Shown here: positions 8,361 to 16,637 of the stretch, one piece after another | Layout of the letters: each line of letters begins with the position of its first letter | How positions within the stretch are numbered: the first letter of the stretch is position 1 | Source: an uncultured Eubacteriales bacterium | Lineage (GTDB): Bacteria; Bacillota; Clostridia; Oscillospirales; Oscillospiraceae | NCBI GenBank assembly: GCA_900317905.1 | Contig: ONIN01000011.1 | Location: 1 to 64,000 of the forward strand | Direction of reading: 5' to 3' | DNA: 64,000 nt | The notes under the pieces: generated by a model | Database searches by the model: none | The model's input: the letters and a program-made list of their open reading frames with translations, nothing else | What the model was told of the DNA's origin: nothing | Translations under genes and position numbers: made by a program

Positions 8361-8394
8361 AACAGCCCGCTGCAAAACCGCAGCGGGCTGTTTC
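8361..8394 (+). terminator. rho-independent terminator after the GTPase pair
   Basis: Arms AACAGCCCGCTGC and GCAGCGGGCTGTT around a short A-rich loop, then TTTCT. Confidence 0.85.
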
Positions 8395-8457
8395 TATGGA
8401 CCGCAAATCCCATTTTGCCGCCGGAACTTGTTTCGGCGTGCAAAATACCGCTCACGA

Positions 8458-8509
8458 AGAACGGCGTTTTTCTTTTCGCAAGTCGCAATTGCGCCAAAAA
8501 CGCCGTTCG
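8458..8509. repeat. long inverted repeat in intergenic region
   Basis: Arms GAACGGCGTTTTT (8459-8471) and AAAAACGCCGTTC (8496-8508) are perfect complements around a 24-nt centre. The hairpin lies between the convergent GTPase and esterase genes and has no role I can assign. Confidence 0.7.
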
Positions 8510-8515
8510 AAGTGC

Positions 8516-8562
8516 TTATTTGCCTCATCCGAAATGCTCGCATTTCGGATGAAGACAAATAA
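8516..8562. repeat. second inverted repeat, near-perfect palindrome
   Basis: Arms TCATCCGAAATGC and GCATTTCGGATGA with a 2-nt loop, extended by TTATTTG/CAAATAA outside a small mismatch. It directly precedes the terminator of the minus-strand esterase gene. Confidence 0.7.
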
Positions 8563-8563
8563 A

Positions 8564-8592
8564 CCGCAGCACAAGGGGAACTTGTGCTGCGG
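8564..8592 (-). terminator. terminator of the SGNH-SLH esterase gene
   Basis: Arms CCGCAGCACAAG and CTTGTGCTGCGG; on the minus strand the stem is followed by TTTATTT. Confidence 0.75.
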
Positions 8593-8643
8593 TGGGTGAC
8601 ACAGATGCAAGGGGGGATGAATGCACCTGTGGCGGGGGCAATG

Positions 8644-10680
8644 TTATTTCTGCATATAGCGGCTGAGCACCGCGGCCAGCTGGGATCTGGTGGAGATTCC
8701 CTGGGGGGCGAAGGAGCCGTCGCCAACACCGTTGACGATCTGGTTCTGCACGGCCCAGGCCACAGCGGGAACTGCAAACTCGCTGATGCGGGAAGAATCG
8801 GTGAAGAGCATCGCAGGCGCGGTGTCCGTCACGGTCTCTTTGGAGTACCGGTAGAGCATGGTCACCATCTGCTCGCGGGTGATGTTGGCGTCAGGCTCAA
8901 AGGTGGTGGCGGAGGTGCCGTTGACCACGCCGTTGGCGAAGCACCAGACCACAGCGTCCTTGTACCAGTCCGCCGTCAGATCCTTGAAGGGGCAGGCGGC
9001 GCGCTGGGCGTCGGTGACCGGGGGCTTGTCGGCCATACGGTAAATGACAGTGGCAAACTGGGCGCGGGAGGTGTTCATGTCCGGCGCGAAGGTGTCAGCG
9101 CTGATGCCTTCCATGACATTGTTGTCCCACACATAGTAGACGTTGGGATAATACCAGATGTTCGCCGGAACGTCCTTGAAGGGGAACTGCTTTGCCGGCT
9201 CCGGAGAGGCGGTGGGCTCCACACTCGGCTCCGGAGAAGCCTCGGGAGACGGGCTGGGAGATGCCTCGGGCGTCGCGGTGGGCGTCGGCGTCGGGGTCGG
9301 ATCGGTGACCTTCAGGGTGGCGGCGTCGCTGGTGATGGCGGGCCGCTGGCCGTAAAAGTCCTTGACCACGCAGCGATAGCGGGTACCGTCCATAGCCTTC
9401 TCGGCGGTGACCTTCAGGGTGGCGGTAGCGGCAGATTCGTTGTAGGTCTCGTTGGTGAGGGCCTTGCCGTCAGCGTCCGTCACGGCCTTGCCGTCGTTGT
9501 CCAGCTTGGAGGCGGAGGACTGGATGATGGTCCAGCTGTCGCTGCCGGGGGCGGCACAGTACCACTGATAATACGGGGTGTTGCCGAACTTGGTGGCAAC
9601 GGAGAAGGAGGCCTCCTGGCCGGCGGCAACGGTGACGTCCTTGGGCTGCTCGGTGAACTCGATGTCGACCCAGTGCTGAGGCAGAACCTTCAGCATCCGG
9701 TTGGCGATGTCGGTGTGGCCCGCACGGGTGGGGTGCATGGACCAGACGAAGTAGGTGAAGTAATCAGGATCCTGCATGGTCATGCCCCAGGAATCCACGC
9801 CGTCCACATCCACGAAGGTGTACTTGCTGGCGTACTTGGAGCCGTTCTTCAGGAACTGATTGATCAGGTCGATGACGGGCTGCACGATGGGGCCCAGGTT
9901 GATGGAGTTGTTGGCGTCCACATAGATCTTGAAGGCGGGGTTGTAGACGCTCAGCGCCAGAACCGTAATGTCGGGGTTCAGCTCATAGACCACCTTCATG
10001 GAAGCTTCCCAGTTCTGCTTGAACAGCTGGTAGTAATCCCAGAGGTTCTTGACCAGATCCCGCAGCACGGGCGGCATGCCGCTGGCGGTGTTTGCCAGGG
10101 TGAGCAGACGGGCGAAGCTGTTGTTGTTCTCACCCAGTCTGTTCAGGAAGTCGGTGACGGCCTGACGCACTCTGCTGGTCTCAGCAGAGTCGTCCGAGGC
10201 ATTCATGGCGCTGATCGCCTTGAGGACCGCGGGGGTCAGAATGTCGTTGGAGCCCAGGTTGATGCTCATGAGATCGGAGGTCTTGATGCCGTCGCGGAAC
10301 ATGTCGGTGTACTGGTCATCCAGCACCTTGGGGGACATGTACTGCTTGCCGAAGGCCTTCTCCCAGAAATCATCGGGGTCAGTCTCGACGCCGTCCATCA
10401 TGTAGCGGAACTCGATGAGCCGGAAGCCGCTGCAGGCATACTGCAGCAGATCGGCGTCCACGGCGTTGGCCACGATGTCGTGGTAGGCGCCGGGCACCCG
10501 GACGAAGCCGTAGTTGTCCCAGCTGCCGCTGTAGGTGTAGCCGGCGGCGATGCTGTCGCCGACGCACATGTACTGTCTGTACTTGGTGTACTGGTATTTC
10601 TCCAGCGCCAGCGCGGAGCCCATTCCGGCCAGCATGGCGATCACGAGGATCACCGCAAGGATTCTGCGGGTGTGTTTCAT
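8644..10680 (-). CDS. secreted SGNH-hydrolase (GDSL-type esterase) with Ig-like domain and three SLH domains
   Basis: A 678-residue surface enzyme. A signal peptide (about 1-26, ILAVILVIAMLAGMGSALA) precedes an SGNH domain with nucleophile block VGDSI (Ser43), GSND (143-146) and the catalytic SMHPT (His316). An Ig-like domain and a Pro/Thr/Ser linker follow, then three S-layer homology repeats that anchor the protein to secondary wall polymer. Start ATG at 10680 is set by GGAGG 6 nt upstream and by the signal peptide; an in-frame extension to 10893 would run into the ligase gene. It is second in an operon with the adenylate-forming ligase (31-nt gap). Substrate is unknown: lipid ester or acetylated glycan are both possible. 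Confidence 0.9.
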   Translation of the reverse strand: MKHTRRILAVILVIAMLAGMGSALALEKYQYTKYRQYMCVGDSIAAGYTYSGSWDNYGFVRVPGAYHDIVANAVDADLLQYACSGFRLIEFRYMMDGVETDPDDFWEKAFGKQYMSPKVLDDQYTDMFRDGIKTSDLMSINLGSNDILTPAVLKAISAMNASDDSAETSRVRQAVTDFLNRLGENNNSFARLLTLANTASGMPPVLRDLVKNLWDYYQLFKQNWEASMKVVYELNPDITVLALSVYNPAFKIYVDANNSINLGPIVQPVIDLINQFLKNGSKYASKYTFVDVDGVDSWGMTMQDPDYFTYFVWSMHPTRAGHTDIANRMLKVLPQHWVDIEFTEQPKDVTVAAGQEASFSVATKFGNTPYYQWYCAAPGSDSWTIIQSSASKLDNDGKAVTDADGKALTNETYNESAATATLKVTAEKAMDGTRYRCVVKDFYGQRPAITSDAATLKVTDPTPTPTPTATPEASPSPSPEASPEPSVEPTASPEPAKQFPFKDVPANIWYYPNVYYVWDNNVMEGISADTFAPDMNTSRAQFATVIYRMADKPPVTDAQRAACPFKDLTADWYKDAVVWCFANGVVNGTSATTFEPDANITREQMVTMLYRYSKETVTDTAPAMLFTDSSRISEFAVPAVAWAVQNQIVNGVGDGSFAPQGISTRSQLAAVLSRYMQK

Positions 10681-10711
10681 AGTTTCCTCCACCTTTTCTC
10701 TGCGGGTTGGT

Positions 10712-12472
10712 TTATGCGTTGGCGGTCTCGGCGGCCGCTTCCATTCTGGCGTCGTAATCCTTGGCCAGCTTGAGATAGTCGATCTTGCCCATGCCGGTGT
10801 GGGGCATCTCATCCACAAACTCCAGAGTCTTGGGGATGACGCTGGCCTCCACTTCGCCGCCCATGAGCTCGTAGAGCTCCTGCTTGACTTCATCCTGATT
10901 GCGGGACTTGTCCTTGAGCTGGACCACGGCGTGGACGCTCTTGCCCTGGGCGTGATCCCGGTCGTTGACGCCGACCACGGCGCAGCTCATGACGTCCTCG
11001 TGCTTGCCCAGCACATCCTCGATGAACGTGGGGAAGACCTTGTGGCCGTTGAACATGATGATCATGCGCTTGATGCGGCCTTTAATGAAGATGAAGCCGT
11101 CCTCATCCATGCTGCCCAGGTCGCCGGAGTGGATCCAGACCTGACCGTCGGGGTGCTTGATCATGATCTTCTCGCTCTCGGCGGGATTGTTCAGATAGCC
11201 CAGCATGACGGCGGGGCCGGTGATGCAGATCTCGCCCTCTTCGTTGAAGTCCAGCTCCTCGATGGTGCCGGGCTTGAAGATGCCCATGGTGTTCATCAGC
11301 AGGGGATAACCCACGCTGAGACTGCGGAAGTTGCCGTTGCAGCTGCAGCAGGCAGCGGAGCTGACCTCGCTCATGCCGTAGCCCTGAGAGAGCGGGAACA
11401 TAGCGCCGCGCTCTTTCAAAAAGCCGTTGAGCTTGCCCTCCAGACCGGCGTTCATGGTGTCGCCGCCGGAACCCGCGGTGATGAAGAAGTCCAGCATGAA
11501 GCCGTCGCGCATCTCCTTGGAGTTCATGAGCTTCTCGTAGTGCGCGGGGACCATCAGGGTGTGCTGGGGGCGGTATTTTTTAATGTACTTGCCCACAGAG
11601 TCGGAGTCGAACTTCGGGATGATGATCATCTCGAGACCCAGGCTCAGAGGCATATGGAGACTCGCCACCATGCCGTAGGAGGCAAAGGCGGGGATGATGT
11701 TCATGAATTTGTGGGTGTGGTCATACTGCACGCCGCAGTACTCGAAGTCCAGCGCCACGGCGTTGAATCCGTCGTTGGAGAACATGACGCCCTTGGGCGC
11801 GCCGGTGGTGCCGCCGGTGAGGGCGATACCAGCAAGCTCGAACTCGCTGTAATCCACCACGGGGACGTCCTTGCCGTAGCCCAGCTCCATGAAGGTCTTC
11901 CAGCGGAGCACCTTCTCGTTGTACTGGGTGCGATCCGGGATCTTCAGGCCGGCCAGGAACTTCAGGAGTCCGCCTGGCATGGAGTTGCGGATGGAGTAGA
12001 CCACGATCCGCTCCGCCTGGGCGTGGATGTCCTCAGACATCAGGACGCTCTCAATGTTGGGCGCGGCGTCCAGCATCATCAGCAGGTGGGAGTCGGCATT
12101 CTGCATGAAGCCCACCACGGTGCCGGCGGTGTTGCGGGGATCCAGAACCATGGCGGCGGCGCCCAGCTTGTTCAGCGCGTAGATGCACACGACCAGCTCC
12201 GGCACGGTGATGGAGCAGAAGGTGACGATGTCGCCCTTCTTCACACCCAGCTCCGCGAAGGCGGCGGCGCACTGGTCGATGTCCTCGATCAGCTTGCCGT
12301 ACGGGATCTGGTTCTGGAAATAGTTGATGGCAATGGAGTCCAGGTTGCCCTGATTGACCCTGACCATATGCTGGTAGATCGACTCCTTGGGGAGCTGGGC
12401 CTGTTTGGCTTCCTCAGTGAAGTACTGCAGCCACGGCTTCAGCTCAGATGGTTTTTTCTTCATTTCAGTCAC
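10712..12472 (-). CDS. AMP-dependent synthetase/ligase (acyl-CoA synthetase-like)
   Basis: A 586-residue class I adenylate-forming enzyme. Motifs: TGGTTGAPKGV (phosphate loop A3), the QGYGMSE block (A5), SGDLGSMDEDGFIFIKGR (A7/A8) and the C-terminal catalytic lysine region PHTGMGKIDY (A10). It activates a carboxylic acid as acyl-AMP and most likely transfers it to CoA. No phosphopantetheine carrier domain is present. It is the first gene of an operon with the SGNH-SLH esterase, so the two may deal with the same acyl group, for example re-activating fatty acids released outside. Substrate cannot be read from the sequence. Confidence 0.85.
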   Translation of the reverse strand: MTEMKKKPSELKPWLQYFTEEAKQAQLPKESIYQHMVRVNQGNLDSIAINYFQNQIPYGKLIEDIDQCAAAFAELGVKKGDIVTFCSITVPELVVCIYALNKLGAAAMVLDPRNTAGTVVGFMQNADSHLLMMLDAAPNIESVLMSEDIHAQAERIVVYSIRNSMPGGLLKFLAGLKIPDRTQYNEKVLRWKTFMELGYGKDVPVVDYSEFELAGIALTGGTTGAPKGVMFSNDGFNAVALDFEYCGVQYDHTHKFMNIIPAFASYGMVASLHMPLSLGLEMIIIPKFDSDSVGKYIKKYRPQHTLMVPAHYEKLMNSKEMRDGFMLDFFITAGSGGDTMNAGLEGKLNGFLKERGAMFPLSQGYGMSEVSSAACCSCNGNFRSLSVGYPLLMNTMGIFKPGTIEELDFNEEGEICITGPAVMLGYLNNPAESEKIMIKHPDGQVWIHSGDLGSMDEDGFIFIKGRIKRMIIMFNGHKVFPTFIEDVLGKHEDVMSCAVVGVNDRDHAQGKSVHAVVQLKDKSRNQDEVKQELYELMGGEVEASVIPKTLEFVDEMPHTGMGKIDYLKLAKDYDARMEAAAETANA

Positions 12473-12574
12473 GAAAAATTTCCCCCTTCGTGATCGGACT
12501 GGAACGTCCGCCTTTTGCGGCTATCCCCCCGGACTGCCGGCGGTCTTCCAATATCCTATCATATTCCAATATGT

Positions 12575-12603
12575 ATTGTAGATTTCACCTGTTTTTATCG
12601 CAA
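12575..12603 (-). promoter_or_regulatory. promoter of the ligase-esterase operon
   Basis: On the minus strand TTGCGA (12603-12598), 17 nt, TACAAT (12580-12575). Downstream of it two ATATTGGAA direct repeats lie in the leader. The rest of the 12473-12832 gap is AT-rich and holds only the terminator of the next gene. Confidence 0.6.
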
Positions 12604-12780
12604 CAATTTTTCGACATTTTGAAGTTTTTTGAGTTAATAAACTACCAGTTGATTATCTTTGGAATGGAATGAAAAAGCTGCAAAAACAGGCGCATTGCCA
12701 AAAGGCGAACATTCATATTATACACGGATTTCCAACCGGCACGAGGCTGATTTGGAAATAAAATCAGAAATCTCAGGCAT

Positions 12781-12813
12781 GAAAATCACCCTGACACGCG
12801 AGGTGTCAGGGTG
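12781..12813 (-). terminator. terminator of the second SGNH-SLH esterase gene
   Basis: Arms CACCCTGACAC (12787-12797) and GTGTCAGGGTG (12803-12813); the minus strand continues with ATTTTC. Confidence 0.75.
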
Positions 12814-12832
12814 AAAAGGATCGGATGTTTGC

Positions 12833-14521
12833 TCAGGCGTTTTTCTGCTGATACCGCTGGAGAATGGCGGCCAGCTCGGCTCTGGTGGAGAGCGCCTTGG
12901 GGGAGAAGTTGCCGTCGCCGGTGCCGTTTACGATCTGATTCTCCGCGGCCCAGGCCACAGCGGGAACTGCAAACTGGCTGATGCTGGAGAAATCAGAGAA
13001 GCGCATCGCGGGGGCGGTGCTGGAGGCATTGCCGCCGGCATAGCGGTAAAGCATGGCCACCATTTCCTCGCGGGTGATGCTGCGGTCCGGCTCAAAGGTG
13101 GTGGCGCTGGTGCCGTTGACCACGCCGTTGGCGTAGCACCAGACCACGGCGTCCTTATACCAGTCCGCAGCCAGATCCTTGAAGGGGCAGGCGGCGCGCT
13201 GGGCGTCGGTGACCGCGGGCTTGTCGGCCAGACGGTAAATGACGGTGGCAAACTGGGCGCGGGTGGTGCTCATATCCGGCGCGAAGGTGTCAGAGGAAAT
13301 GCCTTCCATGAGGTTGTTGTCCCAGACGTAGTAGACATTGGGATAGTACCATGCGGTGGCGGCAACGTCCTTGAAGGGGAACTGCTTGGCGGGCTCCGGA
13401 GAGGTGGTAGGTTCCGGAGAGGTGGTAGGTTCCGGAGAGGTAGTCGGTTCCGGGGAAGCGGTGGGCTCCACGGTAGCGCTGGGCGTCGGCTGCGGATCAT
13501 CGGCGCTGCGCTCCGGCAGAACGCCGATGATCTTCTCCGCCATGTAGGCGTGGCCGGCCTTGGTGGGGTGGACAGACCAGGTGTGATTCTTCAGGAACGT
13601 CTCCATGTCGTCCAGATCCAGAACCATGGGCCAGGTCTCGGTGCCGTTCACGTCGGCGTAGAGGTACTTGGCGCGGTAGGGGCAGCTGACGCGCAGGAAC
13701 AGGTTAATCATATCCACGAAGGGCTGAACGATGCCGCCGAGGGTCATGTCGGAATCCTCGGAGACCTTCAGGGTGTTGTAGGGGTTATAGACGCCCACCA
13801 CCACGATGGTCACATCGGGGTTGCGGTTGTAGATGTCCTTCAGGCAGGCGTTGAAATTCAGCTGGAAACGCGTGTAGGCGCGGGTCATGGCGGTGGTCAG
13901 GGAGGTGAGCAGGGTGGAGCCCTCGCGGAAGCTCACGCCGAGATCGACGAGCTTTGCCATGGCGGCGCCCACGTTGCCGGTCTTGTCCAGCAGCTCCTTG
14001 ACCTCTTTGACCCGCTCGTCACTGGAAGCCGCGGCGTAGTCCGTCAGGGCTCTGGCGAAGGAGTAGCTGAGAATGTCGTTGGAGCCCAGGTTGATGGTCA
14101 TGAGCTCGGTGTCGTCGATGGCGGCCAGATAGTCGTCGCGATACTTATCCAGCACGTCGTCGGCCACCAGCGGCTCGTAGGTTTTCACCCACAGATCATC
14201 CAGATCATAGCGCTTGCCCTCCAGCATGTAGCGCAGCTCCACGGAACGGAAGGCGCTCCAGCCGAACTGGTAAAGCTTGGCGCCGACGGCGTCAGCCACG
14301 ATGCTGTGATAGGCGGCGGGAACGCGCTGCATGGCGTACTCCTGACCGTCGTGGACGGTGTAGCCGGCGGCGATGCTGTCACCGATGCACATATAAGAAG
14401 CGTACTGCTTCACGTTTTCCTTGGTGGCGGCGCCTGCGGTCATGGTCATGAGACCGAAGAGGGTCACAGCAGCCAGCAGCAGCGCCAGCACCCGTCTGAA
14501 GCGGGAAGTGGTCTTTTTCAT
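12833..14521 (-). CDS. secreted SGNH-hydrolase with three SLH domains (paralogue)
   Basis: A 562-residue paralogue of the 8644-10680 product. It has a signal peptide (about 1-32), the GDSI nucleophile block (Ser49), LGSND, and SVHPTKAGH. It lacks the Ig-like domain; the catalytic domain passes straight into a repeated TTSPEP linker and three SLH repeats nearly identical to those of the paralogue. ATG 14521 has CAGGAGG upstream. Monocistronic. The pair looks like a tandem duplication separated by the ligase gene, with the catalytic domains diverged while the SLH part stayed similar. Confidence 0.9.
   Translation of the reverse strand: MKKTTSRFRRVLALLLAAVTLFGLMTMTAGAATKENVKQYASYMCIGDSIAAGYTVHDGQEYAMQRVPAAYHSIVADAVGAKLYQFGWSAFRSVELRYMLEGKRYDLDDLWVKTYEPLVADDVLDKYRDDYLAAIDDTELMTINLGSNDILSYSFARALTDYAAASSDERVKEVKELLDKTGNVGAAMAKLVDLGVSFREGSTLLTSLTTAMTRAYTRFQLNFNACLKDIYNRNPDVTIVVVGVYNPYNTLKVSEDSDMTLGGIVQPFVDMINLFLRVSCPYRAKYLYADVNGTETWPMVLDLDDMETFLKNHTWSVHPTKAGHAYMAEKIIGVLPERSADDPQPTPSATVEPTASPEPTTSPEPTTSPEPTTSPEPAKQFPFKDVAATAWYYPNVYYVWDNNLMEGISSDTFAPDMSTTRAQFATVIYRLADKPAVTDAQRAACPFKDLAADWYKDAVVWCYANGVVNGTSATTFEPDRSITREEMVAMLYRYAGGNASSTAPAMRFSDFSSISQFAVPAVAWAAENQIVNGTGDGNFSPKALSTRAELAAILQRYQQKNA
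13393..13456 (-). repeat. 18-bp tandem repeat in the linker of the SLH esterase
   Basis: About three and a half copies of an 18-bp unit (core TCCGGAGAGGTGGTAGGT on the plus strand), each encoding six linker residues of the type TTSPEP. The last copy has drifted. Because the unit is a multiple of three, copy-number change alters linker length without breaking the frame. Confidence 0.8.
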
Positions 14522-14742
14522 AGTTTCCTCCTGTTTGCTCCGCATAAAACCATGCAGGAGCAGAATTCTGTTATATATTCATTTCCTAACAGAATTTTAT
14601 CTCATAATAGTTATAAAGGAAAATCTGAAATTTCATTAAGATTTTCCCGCGCTGGAAGAAATGTACAAATCGTGAATTTTGTGGTACACGCGGCAAAATT
14701 TCCGCTGGTACAAAAAAATCCTGCGATAAAATCGAAAATATT

Positions 14743-14772
14743 TTGCAATATAGGGTGAAGATGTGTTATGAT
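14743..14772 (+). promoter_or_regulatory. probable promoter of the ECF sigma/RsgI pair
   Basis: TTGCAA (14743-14748), 18 nt, TATGAT (14767-14772). The 14522-14833 gap is AT-rich and otherwise holds only the unplaced promoter of the divergent esterase. A second, sigma-specific promoter cannot be excluded. Confidence 0.45.
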
Positions 14773-14833
14773 AGACGCAGCCCGAGGGGGTTACTATGCC
14801 CTCGGACGAGTCTGAACAGGAGTGGCTGTCGCC

Positions 14834-15382
14834 ATGGACGAAGCAATGACACATCTGACTCCGGATGAGGAACGGATCCTGAAAATTGCAAATGGTGACC
14901 GTGACGCTCTCAGCACGATGTATCTGCAGCACAAGGGCGCGGTCTTCGGCTTCGCGCTGTCCATGCTCCATGACCGGGAGCGGGCGGAGGATGTGATGCA
15001 GGAGACCTTTATCCAGCTGTGGAATTCCGCGGCCTCTTATATTCCGAGAGGAAAGGAGCCGCTTAGCTGGCTGCTGGGAATCACGAAGAATCTGGCGCTG
15101 CGCCGTCTCAGGACGGATTCGCTGTCGGTCTCCATCCCGGAGGAGCACAGCGACCCCGCCGATCCGCTGGATCACTATCTGGCGGTGGAGAACAAGCTGA
15201 TTCTTCGCACGGTGCTCACGAAGCTCTCCGAGGAGGAGCAGCAGATCGTCCTGCTGCACGCCGTCTCCGGGCTCAAGCATCGGGAGATCGCCGATTTGCT
15301 GGATCTGCCGCTTTCCACGGTTTTGAACAAATACCGCCGGGCCTTACAGAAGCTTAAGAAGCTGTTGGGGGAATCCATATGA
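14834..15382 (+). CDS. ECF-type RNA polymerase sigma factor
   Basis: A 182-residue sigma-70 family factor with region 2 (HDRERAEDVMQETFIQLW) and region 4 (LSEEEQQIVLLHAVSGLKHREIADLLDLPLSTV) only, the extracytoplasmic-function layout. ATG 14834 has AGGAG 11 nt upstream; the in-frame GTG at 14822 overlaps that site and ATG 14846 is a third option. Its stop overlaps the start of the anti-sigma gene (ATGA), the usual arrangement for a sigma/anti-sigma pair. It probably directs a cell-envelope response; the adjacent surface esterases are possible targets, by proximity only. Confidence 0.9.
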   Translation: MDEAMTHLTPDEERILKIANGDRDALSTMYLQHKGAVFGFALSMLHDRERAEDVMQETFIQLWNSAASYIPRGKEPLSWLLGITKNLALRRLRTDSLSVSIPEEHSDPADPLDHYLAVENKLILRTVLTKLSEEEQQIVLLHAVSGLKHREIADLLDLPLSTVLNKYRRALQKLKKLLGESI

Positions 15383-16569
15383 ATGAATCACAACTCAACA
15401 AGCGCTTGCGCGAAGAGGTCGAGCAGCTGGCCCCGAATCGTTTGGAGGAGCTGCTGGCCGCCTGTGACGCGCCGCCGGCTCCGAGAAAGGATGGCCGTGT
15501 GATCAGCTTTGGCCAGCAGCCGAAGCGCAGCCATTGGCAGCGTTTCGTGGCCATCGCCGCCATGCTGATCCTGATCATCGGCATCGGCGCCTTTGCGGGC
15601 GTCAAGGGTATGAGCCGCACGATCCTGACCTTCGACGTGAACCCCAGTGTCTCCGTCATGGTCAACGGCTTCAACCGGGTCTGCCAGGTGCAGACCAACA
15701 ATGCCGACGCGGCATTCCTGCTGGCCGACACCGATTTGAAGGGCAAACCGCTCTCCGAGGCAGTGGAAGAGCTGACCGAGGAGTTTATCGAGGCCGGTTA
15801 TATCACCGACGCCGCCAACGGCATCCTGGTCACCGTTCAGGACGCCAGCGCCGCCAGAGCCGAACAGCTCCAGCAAATGGTGCTGAGCTCCGTGGAATCC
15901 GCTGCAGATAAAACGTCTCTCAGACTTGCGGTGCTCTATCAGAAGATCGACGACGATCAGGCCACCATCGGCACCCTCTCTGCCGGCAAGTCTGCGCTGG
16001 TGCAGACCATCGCCAAAAATTCCAAGGATCTGGACGAGGCTGAGCTGAAAAACCTCAGCATCCAGGATCTGCTCTATGTGATGGACACCCTCTCCGTCAA
16101 GCCTGCCTCCGCGAAGCTGACCGGTGTGGTGAGCCGCGCCAACTATCAGAACTCCGATGTGATCGCCGCCCTGGCCGCTCAGGCCTGCCCGGCGGATGTG
16201 TCCAAGGATTCCGTCACCACGGTTCTGGACTGCTTTGACCGGGGACTGGCCTATGTGGCCAACGTGGTCACGGATACCGCGGAATACGCTTACACCGTCT
16301 CCGCCACCAGCGGCCAGATCCTGGAGGCTGTCGTGACGCCGACCACGTCTCCCGAGGAGACCCAGGAGCCGACGCCCACCGCGACGCCGACCACCCCGGA
16401 TCCCACCGATCCCGTGAATCCCGATCCCGTCCCCTCCGGTGAGCCGGAGCAGACGCCCGCTGTGGAGCCGCCCCCGACTCCCGCTGAGGAGATCGACAAC
16501 CCGCTGAGCCCCGAGGACTTCTACGAGAAGGTCAAGGACTTCGCGGACGCGTTGGATCGCATTTTCTGA
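15379..16569 (+). CDS. RsgI-like transmembrane anti-sigma factor
   Basis: A 396-residue protein: a cytosolic N-terminus (about 1-55), one membrane helix (about 56-75), then an extracytoplasmic domain beginning LTFDVNPSVSVMVNGFNRV, the signature of RsgI-type anti-sigma factors. A PepSY-like patch (YAYTVSATSGQILEAV) and a Pro/Thr-rich tail follow. In Clostridia RsgI ectodomains often carry carbohydrate-binding modules; here there is only a low-complexity stalk and a short C-terminal helix. Translationally coupled to the ECF sigma gene. Pairing RsgI-type with an ECF rather than a SigI-type sigma is less usual. Confidence 0.8.
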   Translation: MNESQLNKRLREEVEQLAPNRLEELLAACDAPPAPRKDGRVISFGQQPKRSHWQRFVAIAAMLILIIGIGAFAGVKGMSRTILTFDVNPSVSVMVNGFNRVCQVQTNNADAAFLLADTDLKGKPLSEAVEELTEEFIEAGYITDAANGILVTVQDASAARAEQLQQMVLSSVESAADKTSLRLAVLYQKIDDDQATIGTLSAGKSALVQTIAKNSKDLDEAELKNLSIQDLLYVMDTLSVKPASAKLTGVVSRANYQNSDVIAALAAQACPADVSKDSVTTVLDCFDRGLAYVANVVTDTAEYAYTVSATSGQILEAVVTPTTSPEETQEPTPTATPTTPDPTDPVNPDPVPSGEPEQTPAVEPPPTPAEEIDNPLSPEDFYEKVKDFADALDRIF

Positions 16570-16599
16570 TCGAAACCCATCTTATTTAAGCCCCCATAT

Positions 16600-16637
16600 A
16601 AAAAAAGAACCTGCTGGATTTCAGCAGGTTCTTTTTT
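16600..16637. terminator. bidirectional terminator between anti-sigma and addA
   Basis: AAAAAAGAACCTGCTG and CAGCAGGTTCTTTTTT form a symmetric stem with A- and T-runs on both sides; it serves both convergent genes and touches the addA stop codon. Confidence 0.9.
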
